From: Tragulus kanchil
Lineage: Eukaryota; Chordata; Mammalia; Artiodactyla; Tragulidae
Reading direction: 5' to 3'
Assembly: GCA_022376925.1 (NCBI GenBank)
Contig: JAIOJX010000028.1
Coordinates: 75,171,001 to 75,235,000 of the forward strand
Length of the DNA stretch: 64,000 nucleotides
In this document: positions 12,828 through 23,925 of the stretch, one piece after another
How the letters are laid out: each line of letters starts with the position of its first letter
How positions within the stretch are numbered: position 1 is the stretch's first letter
Notes under the pieces: model-generated
The model's input: the letters and a program-made list of their open reading frames with translations, nothing else
Database searches by the model: none
What the model was told of the DNA's origin: nothing
Program-made: the position numbers and the translations under genes

Positions 12828-13017
12828 TCACATCTTTTTATCCATTCATCTGTTGATAGACATTTAGCTATTGTGAATAGTGCTGCTGTGAACATAGGGG
12901 TGTCGTAAATTCTTAAATTATGGTTTTGTCTTGGTAAATGCCCAGTTGTGGGATAAGCTGACAATTCAGCATGGGTATCAGAGAAATCAGTCTACAGATA
13001 TGTTAATAAAAAGTGTT

Positions 13018-13279
13018 GGGCTTTCCTGGTGGTCCAGTGGGTGAAGAGTCCGCCTTGCAGTTCAAGGGGCACCAGTTCGATCTCTGGCCTGAGAAGATCC
13101 CATGTGCTGCAGAGCAACTGGACCAGTGTGTCCAACTATGAGCCAGTGCTCTGGAGCGCATGCATCCAGAGCCAGAGGTCTGCAATGAGAGAGGCCACTG
13201 CAATGGGAGCCCACGCAGGCTAAAGAACAAAAGATGGATGAAAATAAATATAAAAAATAAAAGAGGCATGATGGGGGAG
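13018..13279 (+). mobile_element. CHR-like SINE with variant 3' tail (repeated at 14197-14459)
   Basis: Standard head (tttcctggtggtccagtggg), but the 3' end is A-rich and finishes aagaggcatgatgggggag instead of the C-rich tail. A 10-bp TSD (aaaaagtgtt) at 13008-13017 and 13280-13289 shows that the unusual tail belongs to the inserted element. Confidence 0.85.
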
Positions 13280-13956
13280 AAAAAGTGTTATACATACCTG
13301 TATTTTCACACATATTGTTTAAAGTATTTATAATGCAATTCCATCCAATAACCTAAGATGGTTACTTGCTAACTCTTTTGTTTGAAAAGACATATGACTA
13401 AAAGGAAGGGTGTGTATAAGTGTATGAGGAGAATGGAGACAGATTATATACAGAGAATAGCTCTGTCATTATCTAAGGGTATTGTTTACATACTGTGAAT
13501 GTGTGAGCTCACAAAAAGCTAGAAGTTAAATTTTTTTAAAGGCTTTCCCAGCTAGCATATTGTTTACTGTCTCTGTTTCTAACCAGCAGTGACTCAACCC
13601 TAATAAGAGCCTTTTGTCTGGAACATCTGGGGACAAATTTGGAAAGAGGCAAGAGTAAAACAGGCTCCCACTTTAAAGTGCACGGACTTTTTCCAGCGGC
13701 ATGTGGGATCTTCCTGGACCAGTGATTGAACTGGTGTCTCTTGCTTTTCAAGGTGGATTCTTATCCATTGCACCACCAGAGAAGTTCCATTTACTCCATA
13801 TTTTAGATCCTACACATAAGTAATATCATATGGGATTTGTCTTTCTGTCTGATTTTACTGACTTCACTCTCTCTACTGCAAATGTCGTTATTTTATTCTT
13901 TTTTATGGCTGAGTAGTATTCCATTATATCTATATCTATATCTATATCTATATCTA

Positions 13957-13995
<39 letters not shown>

Positions 13996-14858
13996 ATATA
14001 TATATCTCACATCTTTTTATCCATTCATCTGTTGATAGACATTTAGCTATTGTGAATAGTGCTGCTGTGAACATAGGGGTGTCGTAAATTCTTAAATTAT
14101 GGTTTTGTCTTGGTAAATGCCCAGTTGTGGGATAAGCTGACAATTCAGCATGGGTATCAGAGAAATCAGTCTACAGATATGTTAATAAAAAGTGTTGGGC
14201 TTTCCTGGTGGTCCAGTGGGTGAAGAGTCCGCCTTGCAGTTAAAGGGGGCACCAGTTCGATCTCTGGCCTGAGAAGATCCCATGTGCTGCAGAGCAACTG
14301 GACCAGTGTGTCCAACTATGAGCCAGTGCTCTGGAGCGCATGCATCCAGAGCCAGAGGTCTGCAATGAGAGAGGCCACTGCAATGGGAGCCCACGCAGGC
14401 TAAAGAACAAAAGATGGATGAAAATAAATATAAAAAATAAAAGAGGCATGATGGGGGAGAAAAAGTGTTATACATACCTGTATTTTCACACATATTGTTT
14501 AAAGTATTTATAATGCAATTCCATCCAATAACCTAAGATGGTTACTTGCTAACTCTTTTGTTTGAAAAGACATATGACTAAAAGGAAGGGTGTGTATAAG
14601 TGTATGAGGAGAATGGAGACAGATTATATACAGAGAATAGCTCTGTCATTATCTAAGGGTATTGTTTACATACTGTGAATGTGTGAGCTCACAAAAAGCT
14701 AGAAGTTAAATTTTTTTAAAGGCTTTCCCAGCTAGCATATTGTTTACTGTCTCTGTTTCTAACCAGCAGTGACTCAACCCTAATAAGAGCCTTTTGTCTG
14801 GAACATCTGGGGACAAATTTGGAAAGAGGCAAGAGTAAAACAGGCTCCCACTTTAAAG

Positions 14859-16150
14859 CATAACCATCCTACACCCAATAATGGGTCAGTCCCTGTCCAC
14901 ATGTTTACTTTGAGTCCATCTATATATATAGCCTATTAAGAATCAACTTCAATTGGCAAAGACAACTAGTAGAAGGATAATGGAGAAATATTATAGTTCC
15001 CATCTTATTTTATCACTGTTTGCTCAACACTTTTAAATGAATTAAAAGCAGATGTTGAAAAAAAAAAAAAAAAGCAGATGTTGAAATTGCTGCCAACTGT
15101 TCTCTTGTCATATGTGAAAAGGAATTAACTTGGTTTCGTTCATCATTAAATTAAATGTTAAGCTTCAGTAGTTTAGAGAGTCTTGGAATGCTGGTCCTGA
15201 TGGGAATTTAAAGTTACAAATAACTGAAGTAATTTTGATCGTGATGAAAACATTTGTCCTTGTAAGATACGGAAAATTCCTGGGGAAGTTTAGAATTCTG
15301 AAACTCTAACATGATATGTGAATAAACAAAAATGCTGTGATAATATTACCTTGAAAACTGAAATAAACGCTACTACCCCTTGTGTAAAAATTGACCACAC
15401 AGATGAGATCACAAGCCCCACCTGCCTCTAGTCCCAACCAGCTGTTTCTATATTGGTGAATGACTTCATCCATTCCAAAATGCTTCAAAAAGCATTCTTC
15501 AGTTCACTTAACAAGTATTTATTGAGAATAGCCTATATGTCACTTACGACTTAAGGACATATAATACAATAGGAATTGCATAATTACATGGCACAGAACA
15601 CCCAATAGTAGATGAAAAATAGTTTGGTCTTTATAATTTCATTCAAAACAACAAACTTAAATTTTCCCTTTATAAAATTGCAATTTGGTTTTATCCAGGA
15701 AGAATATAGAATAATACCACCACACCTTGCCATTTGGGGATGAAAATACCAATAACTGCAAAGCACGAGCAGATAACACATCCTGTATGGATGCCAGGAT
15801 GTGCCTTTCTTGAAGACACATCTTGGAATGGCTGCATTGTGGACATCTACCAGGCGGTCACCACTATTAGCATTGCCAGGTCTATGAAGAAGAGAAATTC
15901 CAGCTCCTTTTGTTCCAGAAGGATTGAAAGATATATAAAAGCAGAGAGAGTGTCTGGTATCATTGATGGAATCATCTTATAATCAGGAGAAGAGTAACGT
16001 AAGAAAATAGAGGGAGATAATTTCATAATAAAATCTTCTCTAGCTCTTAAAAGAATTTTAAGCAAAGACTACTAGAATTTAACACATTTTACTGTAATCT
16101 CATACTTCTGGTTTTTATAGTTCATAACAATTCAGGTAAAAGGTAGGACT
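14859..16150. other. Unique intergenic sequence, no gene recognised
   Basis: AT-rich sequence with only short open frames and no recognisable domain. A 17-bp repeat flanking pure poly(A) lies at 15044-15087, annotated separately. Confidence 0.5.
15044..15087 (+). mobile_element. Poly(A)-only insertion with target-site duplication
   Basis: The 17-mer aaaagcagatgttgaaa occurs at 15044-15060 and 15071-15087, separated only by A residues. It looks like a reverse-transcription insertion that copied nothing but the poly(A) tail. Confidence 0.65.
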
Positions 16151-16158
16151 TTGAGGGT

Positions 16159-16440
16159 TTTTTTTTTTTTTTTTTTTAATTTTGGCTCTTTTATTGGTCC
16201 TTCCTTTGTTTACTTTCATCCATCTTTGTTCTTTGGCCCGTGTGAGCCTCCCACTGCATTGGCCTCTCTCATTGCAGAGCACCAGCTCTGGGCGCATGTG
16301 CTCCAGAGCACTGGCTTGCTAGTTGGACGCATTGGTCCAGCTGCTCCACAGCACGTGGGATCTTCCCAGGCCAGGGATCGAACTGGTGCCCCTTGTACTG
16401 CAAGGCGGACTCTTTACCCACTGGACCACCAGGGAAACCT
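16159..16440 (-). mobile_element. CHR-like SINE, antisense, diverged
   Basis: Begins with poly(T). Body tcatccatctttgttctttg, head gatcgaactggtgccccttg and ggaccaccagggaaacc. More diverged than the young copies. Confidence 0.85.
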
Positions 16441-16599
16441 GTTTTTTTTTTTAAAGCACAAAAATATTCAGAAAGTTAACACCTACAGATACTTGTAGCC
16501 AGCTAAAAAATGCTCTTTGGGCATGGTGATATCCTTGTCAGGAAGCAAGGCATGCTGGGGAAAATGTAGATAAACTGGATCCAGATCAAGAGGAAAGGA

Positions 16600-16872
16600 C
16601 AGGGTTTCCCTGGTGGTCCAGTGAGTAAACAGTCCACCTTGCAGTGCAAGGGGCACCGGTTCCATCCCTGGCCGGGAAAGATCCTACGTGCCGCGGAGTG
16701 GCTGGACTGATGTGTCCAACTAGCAAGCCAGCGCTCTGGAGCACATGCGCCCAGAGCTGGTGCTCTGCAATGAGAGAGGCCACTGCAGTGAGAGGCCCAC
16801 ACGGACCAAAGAACAAAGATGGATGAACAATGAACAATGGCTTAGAGGCAAACAAAAAAATAAATAAATAAA
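16600..16872 (+). mobile_element. CHR-like SINE, sense
   Basis: Head ggtttccctggtggtccagt, body gagaggcccacacggaccaa and an A-rich (aaat)n tail. It lacks the C-rich 3' block of the young family. Confidence 0.85.
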
Positions 16873-16899
16873 AATGAAGCCATTTCCTCTCTTTCTACA

Positions 16900-17560
16900 A
16901 ATGTAAAGGGAGAACTGTAGAACTTAACAGCTCTGTCCAAACCCTTACCCTAACGACCCGATCAAATGTTACCATGGTTTTTAGCAACTTAAGGCTGTGC
17001 CCCTACGATGACCTGGGCCCCCACTGAACCCCATTAAAATGTCTGATTGAGAAAGTGCAATGGCTGCTAGGAGCATTTGTTGCTTGATCAAGCCAACACC
17101 TGATGACAGGCTGCTGACCTCTCCTGTAGCATTTAATACTAGAAAAGACTTACAATAGTGAATTTTGTTTCTCTTACAACGTATAAGTGTCTTTCTCAAG
17201 GACCTGAGTGCCATTCTTTTGAAATATAATCATCAGGAAGGACAGGGTCTCTGTCTCCCAGTCTCTGTGGAAAGGAAGAATCCTAACCTCGCAAAATGCC
17301 AGCTAGCAGACACAGCTGGCCTCATCACAATTACACTGACTATGCTTTGCAATTTTTCACTTGCCTGACTCTAATGAGTCTCGCTGTCCCTGTTCCCTCA
17401 TTTTCCCTGTAAAGCCCCTGATCACTTCTGCAAAAAATCAGAATGCAGCTTAGCCCTTTCCCGTACTGTCAGTAGTTTCTGAATAACATGTTTTCTCTAC
17501 TTTAAAGTGTGGCTGTGTTTATCTTTGAGAAGCGTCATTCCAATTTTTTTAATGTATCAT
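16900..17560. other. Possible old LTR-type or unclassified repeat; no gene
   Basis: A moderately GC-rich block ending in a run (tgttttctctactttaaagt, tggctgtgtttatctttgag) that resembles the 3' part of some retroviral LTRs. I see no matching second LTR, no gag/pol frame and no clear ends, so this is a weak suggestion only. Confidence 0.3.
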
Positions 17561-17603
17561 GATCATGCATATTTTTTAAGAAAGCACATACATATCTATT
17601 AAT

Positions 17604-17647
17604 AAAAGTATATTGTTGGGAGGGGCGTGAAAAAAAAAGTATATTGT
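17604..17647 (+). mobile_element. Micro-insertion (18 nt ending in A) with 13-bp TSD
   Basis: The 13-mer aaaagtatattgt occurs at 17604-17616 and 17635-17647. Between them is only tgggaggggcgtgaaaaa, which ends in A residues as a reverse-transcribed insertion would. Confidence 0.6.
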
Positions 17648-18087
17648 GCTGCCTATTTTTAAAATAAAATACAAACTACACCATACTTCACCTACTCTTC
17701 GACAATGTTTTGTTCATTTACCATCATATTTTCCAGATTTATCCATATTGTCACATGTATGTTCTACTTTATCAGCATTGTGCAAAAGCATTTCGCTAGG
17801 TCCATCCTTTGGAGCCTGTTGTAGGCCTAGGTAGGGATGGTCAAAGCGAAACAAAAAGCCTGTGCTTTGGTGGTGATGGCATTAACCCAGCCTGGATGTA
17901 GACGCAGAGGTGTTCACCAAGGTGGAGTGAAGGGAAGGTAGGGTGAGAAGAGAAGAAATGTGGCAGTTCTCTCTGCTTGGAATTCCAGTGTTCTAGAACT
18001 CTAAACTTGGAGCTGACTTTGTGTTTATATACGAAACATATGCTGTTCATCAATTTGGAAAGCCAAGTCGAAATTTACAATTCTAGA

Positions 18088-18295
18088 CTTTGTGGCTCCG
18101 GCAGTAAAGAATCTGCTTGAAATGCAGGAGACCTGGGTTCGATCCCTGGGTAGAGAAGATCCCCTGGAGAAAGGAATGGCTACTCACTCCAGTATTCCCT
18201 TCTGGAGAACTCTATGGACAGAGCAGCCTGCCAAGTTATAGTCCACGGGGTCGCAGAGTTGGCACGATTGAGCGACTAACACTTTTCATTTTGAC
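18088..18295 (+). mobile_element. Bov-tA SINE upstream of TBC1D23 (repeated at 19157-19364)
   Basis: tRNA-like head (gacctgggttcgatccctgg) and Bov-A body (actccagtattcccttctgg, ggtcgcagagttggcacgat). The copy at 19157 comes from duplication 7. Confidence 0.87.
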
Positions 18296-19783
18296 TTCTA
18301 TGCTTACATATGAAATATATGCTTATAAAGGTGGGAGGCTAGAACGTATCTCCTTTACTATTTAGCTTTAAAAAAACACCCAACTTTTAAAGTATTCAAA
18401 CATAAAATATGTGACCTCCATTTATATTGACCCTCCTTTCCCCCCATAGGGGTGGTCACGTATTCCAGTCGTTTCTCAAATACGGCTGTTATACTAAGGA
18501 AATTGCTCAAACGTAGCTATTCTCCTATCTCCACTTCCCCTGTGGCATTCCCCGCCCATCCTCCCGCCACTACTTAGATTGTCCAATCTGACTTTAAGAA
18601 GGACGCCAAGACGCAACGAAGACGCTGGACGCCAAAAAGAGATGCTCCCGAGGGCCTCCTACTGGAACGCGCGCTCTTTCCAAGCCCCGCCCCTGCGCAC
18701 GGCACAGGCCCCGGGGCATCCTGGGAAGTGTAGTCTTTGAGGAGGCAGCGCCTCTCCAAGTCTCCGCCTCCAAGCTGCCTTTTGCCCTCGGGAACGCCGT
18801 GACGTCAGGTTCCTCCTCCTTCGCCTCTCCCCTTTCCTCTCCCTCTCAGAAGCTCCGTCCCAGACTTCCGTGGACCTTTTACGACGTTGGGTCAGAGTCG
18901 GTCTTTCGGATGCGTGCTTGGTGGGATGGCAAACCAGCCTGGTGATGGCATTAACCCAGCCTGGATGTAGACGCAGAGGTGTTCACCAAGGTGGAGTGAA
19001 GGGAAGGTAGGGTGCGAAGAGAAGAAATGTGGCAGTTCTCTCTGCTTGGAATTCCAGTGTTCTAGAACTCTAAACTTGGAGCTGACTTTGTGTTTATATA
19101 CGAAACATATGCTGTTCATCAATTTGGAAAGCCAAGTCGAAATTTACAATTCTAGACTTTGTGGCTCCGGCAGTAAAGAATCTGCTTGAAATGCAGGAGA
19201 CCTGGGTTCGATCCCTGGGTAGAGAAGATCCCCTGGAGAAAGGAATGGCTACTCACTCCAGTATTCCCTTCTGGAGAACTCTATGGACAGAGCAGCCTGC
19301 CAAGTTATAGTCCACGGGGTCGCAGAGTTGGCACGATTGAGCGACTAACACTTTTCATTTTGACTTCTATGCTTACATATGAAATATATGCTTATAAAGG
19401 TGGGAGGCTAGAACGTATCTCCTTTACTATTTAGCTTTAAAAAAACACCCAACTTTTAAAGTATTCAAACATAAAATATGTGACCTCCATTTATATTGAC
19501 CCTCCTTTCCCCCATAGGGGTGGTCACGTATTCCAGTCGTTTCTCAAATACGGCTGTTATACTAAGGAAATTGCTCAAACGTAGCTATTCTCCTATCTCC
19601 ACTTCCCCTGTGGCATTCCCCGCCCATCCTCCCGCCACTACTTAGATTGTCCAATCTGACTTTAAGAAGGACGCCAAGACGCAACGAAGACGCTGGACGC
19701 CAAAAAGAGATGCTCCCGAGGGCCTCCTACTGGAACGCGCGCTCTTTCCAAGCCCCGCCCCTGCGCACGGCACAGGCCCCGGG

Positions 19784-19802
19784 GCATCCTGGGAAGTGTA
19801 GT
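19784..19802 (-). promoter_or_regulatory. ZNF143/THAP11-type promoter element
   Basis: Read on the minus strand this is ACTACACTTCCCAGGATGC, a near-match to the ACTACAATTCCCAGMATGC consensus for ZNF143 (STAF) and THAP11. It lies about 220 bp upstream of the ATG. A duplicate lies at 18716-18734 without a downstream exon 1. Confidence 0.7.
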
Positions 19803-19867
19803 CTTTGAGGAGGCAGCGCCTCTCCAAGTCTCCGCCTCCAAGCTGCCTTTTGCCCTCGGGAACGCCG

Positions 19868-19875
19868 TGACGTCA
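19868..19875 (+). promoter_or_regulatory. Palindromic CRE (TGACGTCA)
   Basis: This is a full 8-bp cAMP-response element (CREB/ATF site) inside the CpG island, 146 bp before the ATG. Duplicated copies lie at 18800-18807 and 20997-21004. Confidence 0.65.
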
Positions 19876-20017
19876 GGTTCCTCCTCCTTCGCCTCTCCCC
19901 TTTCCTCTCCCTCTCCAGAAGCTCCGTCCCAGACTTCCGTGGACCTTTTACGACGTTGGGTCAGAGTCGGTCTCGGCGCCAGGTCCACTTTTCGGCAAAG
20001 TGACGTGGACGTCAACA

Positions 20018-20029
20018 GCAATGGCGGAA
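20018..20029 (+). promoter_or_regulatory. YY1-like motif over the start codon
   Basis: The start codon lies within gcaATGGCGGaa, close to the YY1 consensus AANATGGCGG that often overlaps translation starts in CpG-island promoters. It is repeated at 21147-21158. Confidence 0.45.
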
Positions 20030-20073
20030 GGAGAAGAGATCCTGCCACTGCCGACTCCGGGCGGCGACGGCTG
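20021..20073 (+). CDS. TBC1D23: TBC1D23 exon 1, coding part (residues 1-18)
   Basis: The coding part is 53 nt from the ATG and ends in phase 2 at a strong donor (ctg|gtgagt). It reads MAEGEEILPLPTPGGDG plus the first two bases of Trp18, which exon 2 completes. The start is chosen because MAEGE followed by a Pro-rich stretch and GDGW matches the known N-terminus. The ATG also sits in an AATGGCGG context at the downstream edge of a CpG island. This copy has the complete upstream promoter (ZNF143-like motif and CRE), so I take it as the primary one. An identical copy follows 1,129 bp downstream at 21150-21202. The 5' UTR start is not determined. Confidence 0.92.
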
Positions 20074-21149
20074 GTGAGTGGAAGCCCCGGGCTGCCTCGC
20101 ACTGCCCTTCTCTTCTGCGTGGTCACCCCTGCCCGTCCCCGCGGCCCCGGCAGGCGCCGGCATGGAATGGGAAGAGCCGCCCTCGAAGCCCGGCGCCCTG
20201 CCCCGCCCCCTCGGCCCGCCGAGCCCCCTCCTCCAGCTCCGTCCTGCCCAGGGTGTTGAGGTCAGCCAGACTCGAAGGGAACGCGGGTGTCGTCCAGGTG
20301 CCGGGCCTCAGTTCGGCCCTTCAGCTTCATTCGCTGGTTTCCAAAACGTGCTGGAGGAGGGAGGCTTCAGGGCTGGGTTTCGCCGGGGCGGCTGGCCCGG
20401 GGAGTCAGAGCAGGCAGATGAGGAAGGAACTTTCGCGGATGCATCGTTAAAGCGTTGGAACACGATTTGAAGAAAAACCCACTGGAAGTGACTACCGTAG
20501 TAGCCTTTGCCTGAGGGTTCAGAGGTTGAGCGGTACACCCAGGGAGGATCCCTCCCACATAACTGAGATATTTTTGGTCCTCGTTTTTATTTCTCATTTC
20601 GCATTTCAGCAGTTTCCACCCTTTCACACACGTCTTTTTCCTTCCTCCCACTTTGCATGCAGCTCCGTTTCAGAGCTTTGGATGTGGTGTAGGGCACTGC
20701 TGTTGCTGTCCCCAAGGCTCTGCACGCTTGCCTGATTTACACTCAGGGTCGTAGAGAGGACCTCTGACAGTTTTCGGTAGACTTCAGTCACCCAGGGTCG
20801 TTAATCTTTGGAAAAGTCTCCTACTTTTGAAATAATTGATCTTCACAATACACGTCTAGGGAAAACATCATAAATAAACCGTGAAATCTTTGGAGACGTC
20901 GAATTTTTACAGTTAACCTAAGTGTTACTGACCATAGCTATTAGTTTTAGATTTGCCTGTTCATCATATATGTAGTTTTCTGGCGCTCTTTTTCCGTGAC
21001 GTCAGGTTCCTCCTCCTTCGCCTCTCCCCTTTCCTCTCCCTCTCCAGAAGCTCCGTCCCAGACTTCCGTGGACCTTTTACGACGTTGGGTCAGAGTCGGT
21101 CTCGGCGCCAGGTCCACTTTTCGGCAAAGTGACGTGGACGTCAACAGCA

Positions 21150-21202
21150 ATGGCGGAAGGAGAAGAGATCCTGCCACTGCCGACTCCGGGCGGCGACGGC
21201 TG
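21150..21202 (+). other. TBC1D23: Second, identical copy of TBC1D23 exon 1
   Basis: All 53 nt, the ATG and the gtgagt donor repeat exactly, 1,129 bp after the first copy. The duplicated unit begins just before the CRE, so this copy keeps the CRE and presumed transcription start but lacks the ZNF143-like motif and the rest of the upstream promoter. If real, it would be an alternative first exon encoding the same 18 residues. Given the pattern across the window, an assembly duplicate is more likely. Confidence 0.85.
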
Positions 21203-21681
21203 GTGAGTGGAAGCCCCGGGCTGCCTCGCACTGCCCTTCTCTTCTGCGTGGTCACCCCTGCCCGTCCCCGCGGCCCCGGCAGGCGCCGGCATGGAATGGG
21301 AAGAGCCGCCCTCGAAGCCCGGCGCCCTGCCCCGCCCCCTCGGCCCGCCGAGCCCCCTCCTCCAGCTCCGTCCTGCCCAGGGTGTTGAGGTCAGCCAGAC
21401 TCGAAGGGAACGCGGGTGTCGTCCAGGTGCCGGGCCTCAGTTCGGCCCTTCAGCTTCATTCGCTGGTTTCCAAAACGTGCTGGAGGAGGGAGGCTTCAGG
21501 GCTGGGTTTCGCCGGGGCGGCTGGCCCGGGGAGTCAGAGCAGGCAGATGAGGAAGGAACTTTCGCGGATGCATCGTTAAAGCGTTGGAACACGATTTGAA
21601 GAAAAACCCACTGGAAGTGACTACCGTAGTAGCCTTTGCCTGAGGGTTCAGAGGTTGAGCGGTACACCCAGGGAGGATCCC

Positions 21682-23925
21682 TCCCACATAACTGAGATAT
21701 TTTTGGTCCTCGTTTTTATTTCTCATTTCGCATTTCAGCAGTTTCCACCCTTTCACACACGTCTTTTTCCTTCCTCCCACTTTGCATGCAGCTCCATTTC
21801 AGAGCTTTGGATGTGGTGTAGGGCACTGCTGTTGCTGTCCCCAAGGCTCTGCACGCTTGCCTGATTTACACTCAGGGTCGTAGAGAGGACCTCTGACAGT
21901 TTTCGGTAGACTTCAGTCACCCAGGGTCGTTAATCTTTGGAAAAGTCTCCTACTTTTGAAATAATTGATCTTCACAATACACGTCTAGGGAAAACATCAT
22001 AAATAAACCGTGAAATCTTTGGAGACGTCGAATTTTTACAGTTAACCTAAGTGTTACTGACCATAGCTATTAGTTTTAGATTTGCCTGTTCATCATATAT
22101 GTAGTTTTCTGGCGCTCTGTTTGTCCAATAATAATCCAGGGCATTTGTAGACATGGAGTTTAATCCCTCTGAGAGAAATGGAACTCGTTGAAAGGGATAG
22201 ATGCTATATTAATACTAATTGAGAAATTCAGCTCTCAGTTAGCAGACGTCAGGCATTACCTTAGCATCAATATGGGTATTCTCCAAGGTGTAGGATAAAA
22301 ATCTACGTAGAGGTAGTTTGTTTTCTGTTTGCTTGGCTTGCAGTTGGGCAGCTGTAAAAGGTACACTCGGTTAGAAAATAAAATTACTCTAGTTCTTCGG
22401 GCGTATGAATAAAAGTGTTAATGAAAGTTGAGGAGACAGAAACCACGTCCACTTGTAGCCGCTGGGGAAAGCTTTCAGGAGTTGGAGGTGTTTGAATTAG
22501 GCCTTGAAGAATGAGTAGGATTTAGATCAGTGCTGTCCAATAGAAGTGTAATGTAAAGTGCATATGTAATTTAAGTCTTTCTAGTAAGCACATTAAAAAC
22601 TGAAAAGAAACAGGTGAAAATAATTTAGTTATGTATCTTCTTTAACTGAATATATCCAAAATATTATTTCAACATGTAATCATTGTTTTTTATTAAAAAA
22701 CCCCAATACTTTCACATCTTTTTTATACCAGGTCTTCAAAAGTCAGTGTGTATTTTACATTTACTGTACATCTTGGTCCAGTTTAGCCATGTTTCACATT
22801 GCCCCCCGGTCCCACATAACTGAGATATTTTGGTCCTCGTTTTATTTCTCATTTCGCATTTCAGCAGTTTCCACCCTTTCACACACGTCTTTTTCCTTCC
22901 TCCCACTTTGCATGCAGCTCCATTTCAGAGCTTTGGATGTGGTGTAGGGCACTGCTGTTGCTGTCCCCAAGGCTCTGCACGCTTGCCTGATTTACACTCA
23001 GGGTCGTAGAGAGGACCTCTGACAGTTTTCGGTAGACTTCAGTCACCCAGGGTCGTTAATCTTTGGAAAAGTCTCCTACTTTTGAAATAATTGATCTTCA
23101 CAATACACGTCTAGGGAAAACATCATAAATAAACCGTGAAATCTTTGGAGACGTCGAATTTTTACAGTTAACCTAAGTGTTACTGACCATAGCTATTAGT
23201 TTTAGATTTGCCTGTTCATCATATATGTAGTTTTCTGGCGCTCTGTTTGTCCAATAATAATCCAGGGCATTTGTAGACATGGAGTTTAATCCCTCTGAGA
23301 GAAATGGAACTCGTTGAAAGGGATAGATGCTATATTAATACTAATTGAGAAATTCAGCTCTCAGTTAGCAGACGTCAGGCATTACCTTAGCATCAATATG
23401 GGTATTCTCCAAGGTGTAGGATAAAAATCTACGTAGAGGTAGTTTGTTTTCTGTTTGCTTGGCTTGCAGTTGGGCAGCTGTAAAAGGTACACTCGGTTAG
23501 AAAATAAAATTACTCTAGTTCTTCGGGTATGAATAAAAGTGTTAATGAAAGTTGAGGAGACAGAAACCACGTCCACTTGTAGCCGCTGGGGAAAGCTTTC
23601 AGGAGTTGGAGGTGTTTGAATTAGGCCTTGAAGAATGAGTAGGATTTAGATCAGTGCTGTCCAATAGAAGTGTAATGTAAAGTGCATATGTAATTTAAGT
23701 CTTTCTAGTAAGCACATTAAAAACTGAAAAGAAACAGGTGAAAATAATTTAGTTATGTATCTTCTTTAACTGAATATATCCAAAATATTATTTCAACATG
23801 TAATCATTGTTTTTTATTAAAAAACCCCAATACTTTCACATCTTTTTTATACCAGGTCTTCAAAAGTCAGTGTGTATTTTACATTTACTGTACATCTTGG
23901 TCCAGTTTAGCCATGTTTCACATGT
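21682..23925 (+). repeat. Direct tandem duplication 9 (about 1,128 bp unit), intron 1
   Basis: Unit A is 21682-22809, with an ill-fitting last 11 bases; unit B is 22810 to about 23925. Differences are homopolymer deletions close to the start of unit B (about 22827-22843) and a two-base deletion (cgggcgtat/cgggtat). The sequence at 20553-20993 is thus present three times. Confidence 0.92.
22505..22798. repeat. Old dispersed repeat, possibly a DNA-transposon relic (repeated to about 23960)
   Basis: Starts near gatcagtgctgtccaataga; the copy around 23620-23960 ends in ccacctgtggctggtggcta. Phrases of this kind are found in ancient mammalian DNA-transposon copies, but I cannot name the family with confidence. 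Confidence 0.3.

Larger units (their letters stand above)
10985..12960 (-). mobile_element. Antisense L1 3' region (ORF2 end plus 3' UTR), interrupted
   Basis: Contains the artiodactyl L1 3'-UTR signature (ctgctgtacagcaaagtgac, atggtttatcccaggagact, tttcctgtgctatacagtag). Further right comes ORF2-end sequence (tttttatggctgagtagtat, ccattcatctgttgatagac). It is broken by a CHR SINE at about 12412-12618 and by duplications 5 and 6, which repeat parts up to about 14140. There is no intact reading frame. Confidence 0.8.
12504..14858 (+). repeat. Direct tandem duplication 6 (about 1,174 bp unit)
   Basis: Unit A is 12504 to about 13677 and unit B 13678-14858. Unit B starts inside a CHR SINE with small losses. 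Units differ by about 8 bp in an ATCT-type microsatellite and by small changes in the SINE head. An 8-bp microhomology (gtgcacgg) lies at the start. Confidence 0.9.
17828..19967 (+). repeat. Direct tandem duplication 7 (1,069 bp unit), upstream promoter
   Basis: Unit A identity runs to 18904. A 36-bp stretch (18905-18940) then looks like a degraded copy of 17828-17871, and unit B runs from 18941 to about 19967. It duplicates a Bov-tA SINE, the ZNF143-like site, the CRE and the upstream part of the TBC1D23 promoter, stopping before exon 1. One-base homopolymer indels separate the copies (for example near 18451 and 18847). Confidence 0.92.
19600..20480 (+). promoter_or_regulatory. TBC1D23: TBC1D23 CpG-island promoter
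   Basis: G+C and CpG content rise sharply here against AT-rich flanks. The island contains GC boxes (for example near 19753), a ZNF143-like element, a palindromic CRE, two CRE-like half-sites just upstream of the ATG (20001-20014), exon 1 and its donor. No TATA box is evident, as is usual for housekeeping promoters. Partial copies lie upstream (to about 18904) and downstream (from 20994) because of direct duplications. Only this copy contains all the elements plus exon 1. Confidence 0.8.
19865..22121 (+). repeat. Direct tandem duplication 8 (1,129 bp unit), exon 1
   Basis: Unit A is 19865-20993 and unit B 20994 to about 22121. It contains the CRE, exon 1, its donor and the start of intron 1. 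One substitution (ctccgttt/ctccattt, near 20665/21794) was found. Its 3' part is duplicated again by duplication 9. Confidence 0.94.

Noticed and set aside
15734..15982. 82-codon frame in the unique upstream region
   Set aside because: No domain, no start context and no splice evidence; left as unique intergenic DNA.
16900..17560. Possible endogenous retrovirus LTR
   Set aside because: Only a vague resemblance to an LTR 3' part. No paired LTR, primer-binding site or gag/pol sequence nearby, so it is kept only as a low-confidence note.
19867..20470. Two overlapping 130-codon frames in the CpG island (and copies at 20996-21599)
   Set aside because: They are out of frame with the recognised TBC1D23 start, Arg/Pro/Gly-rich as expected of random GC-rich sequence, and run across the exon 1 donor.
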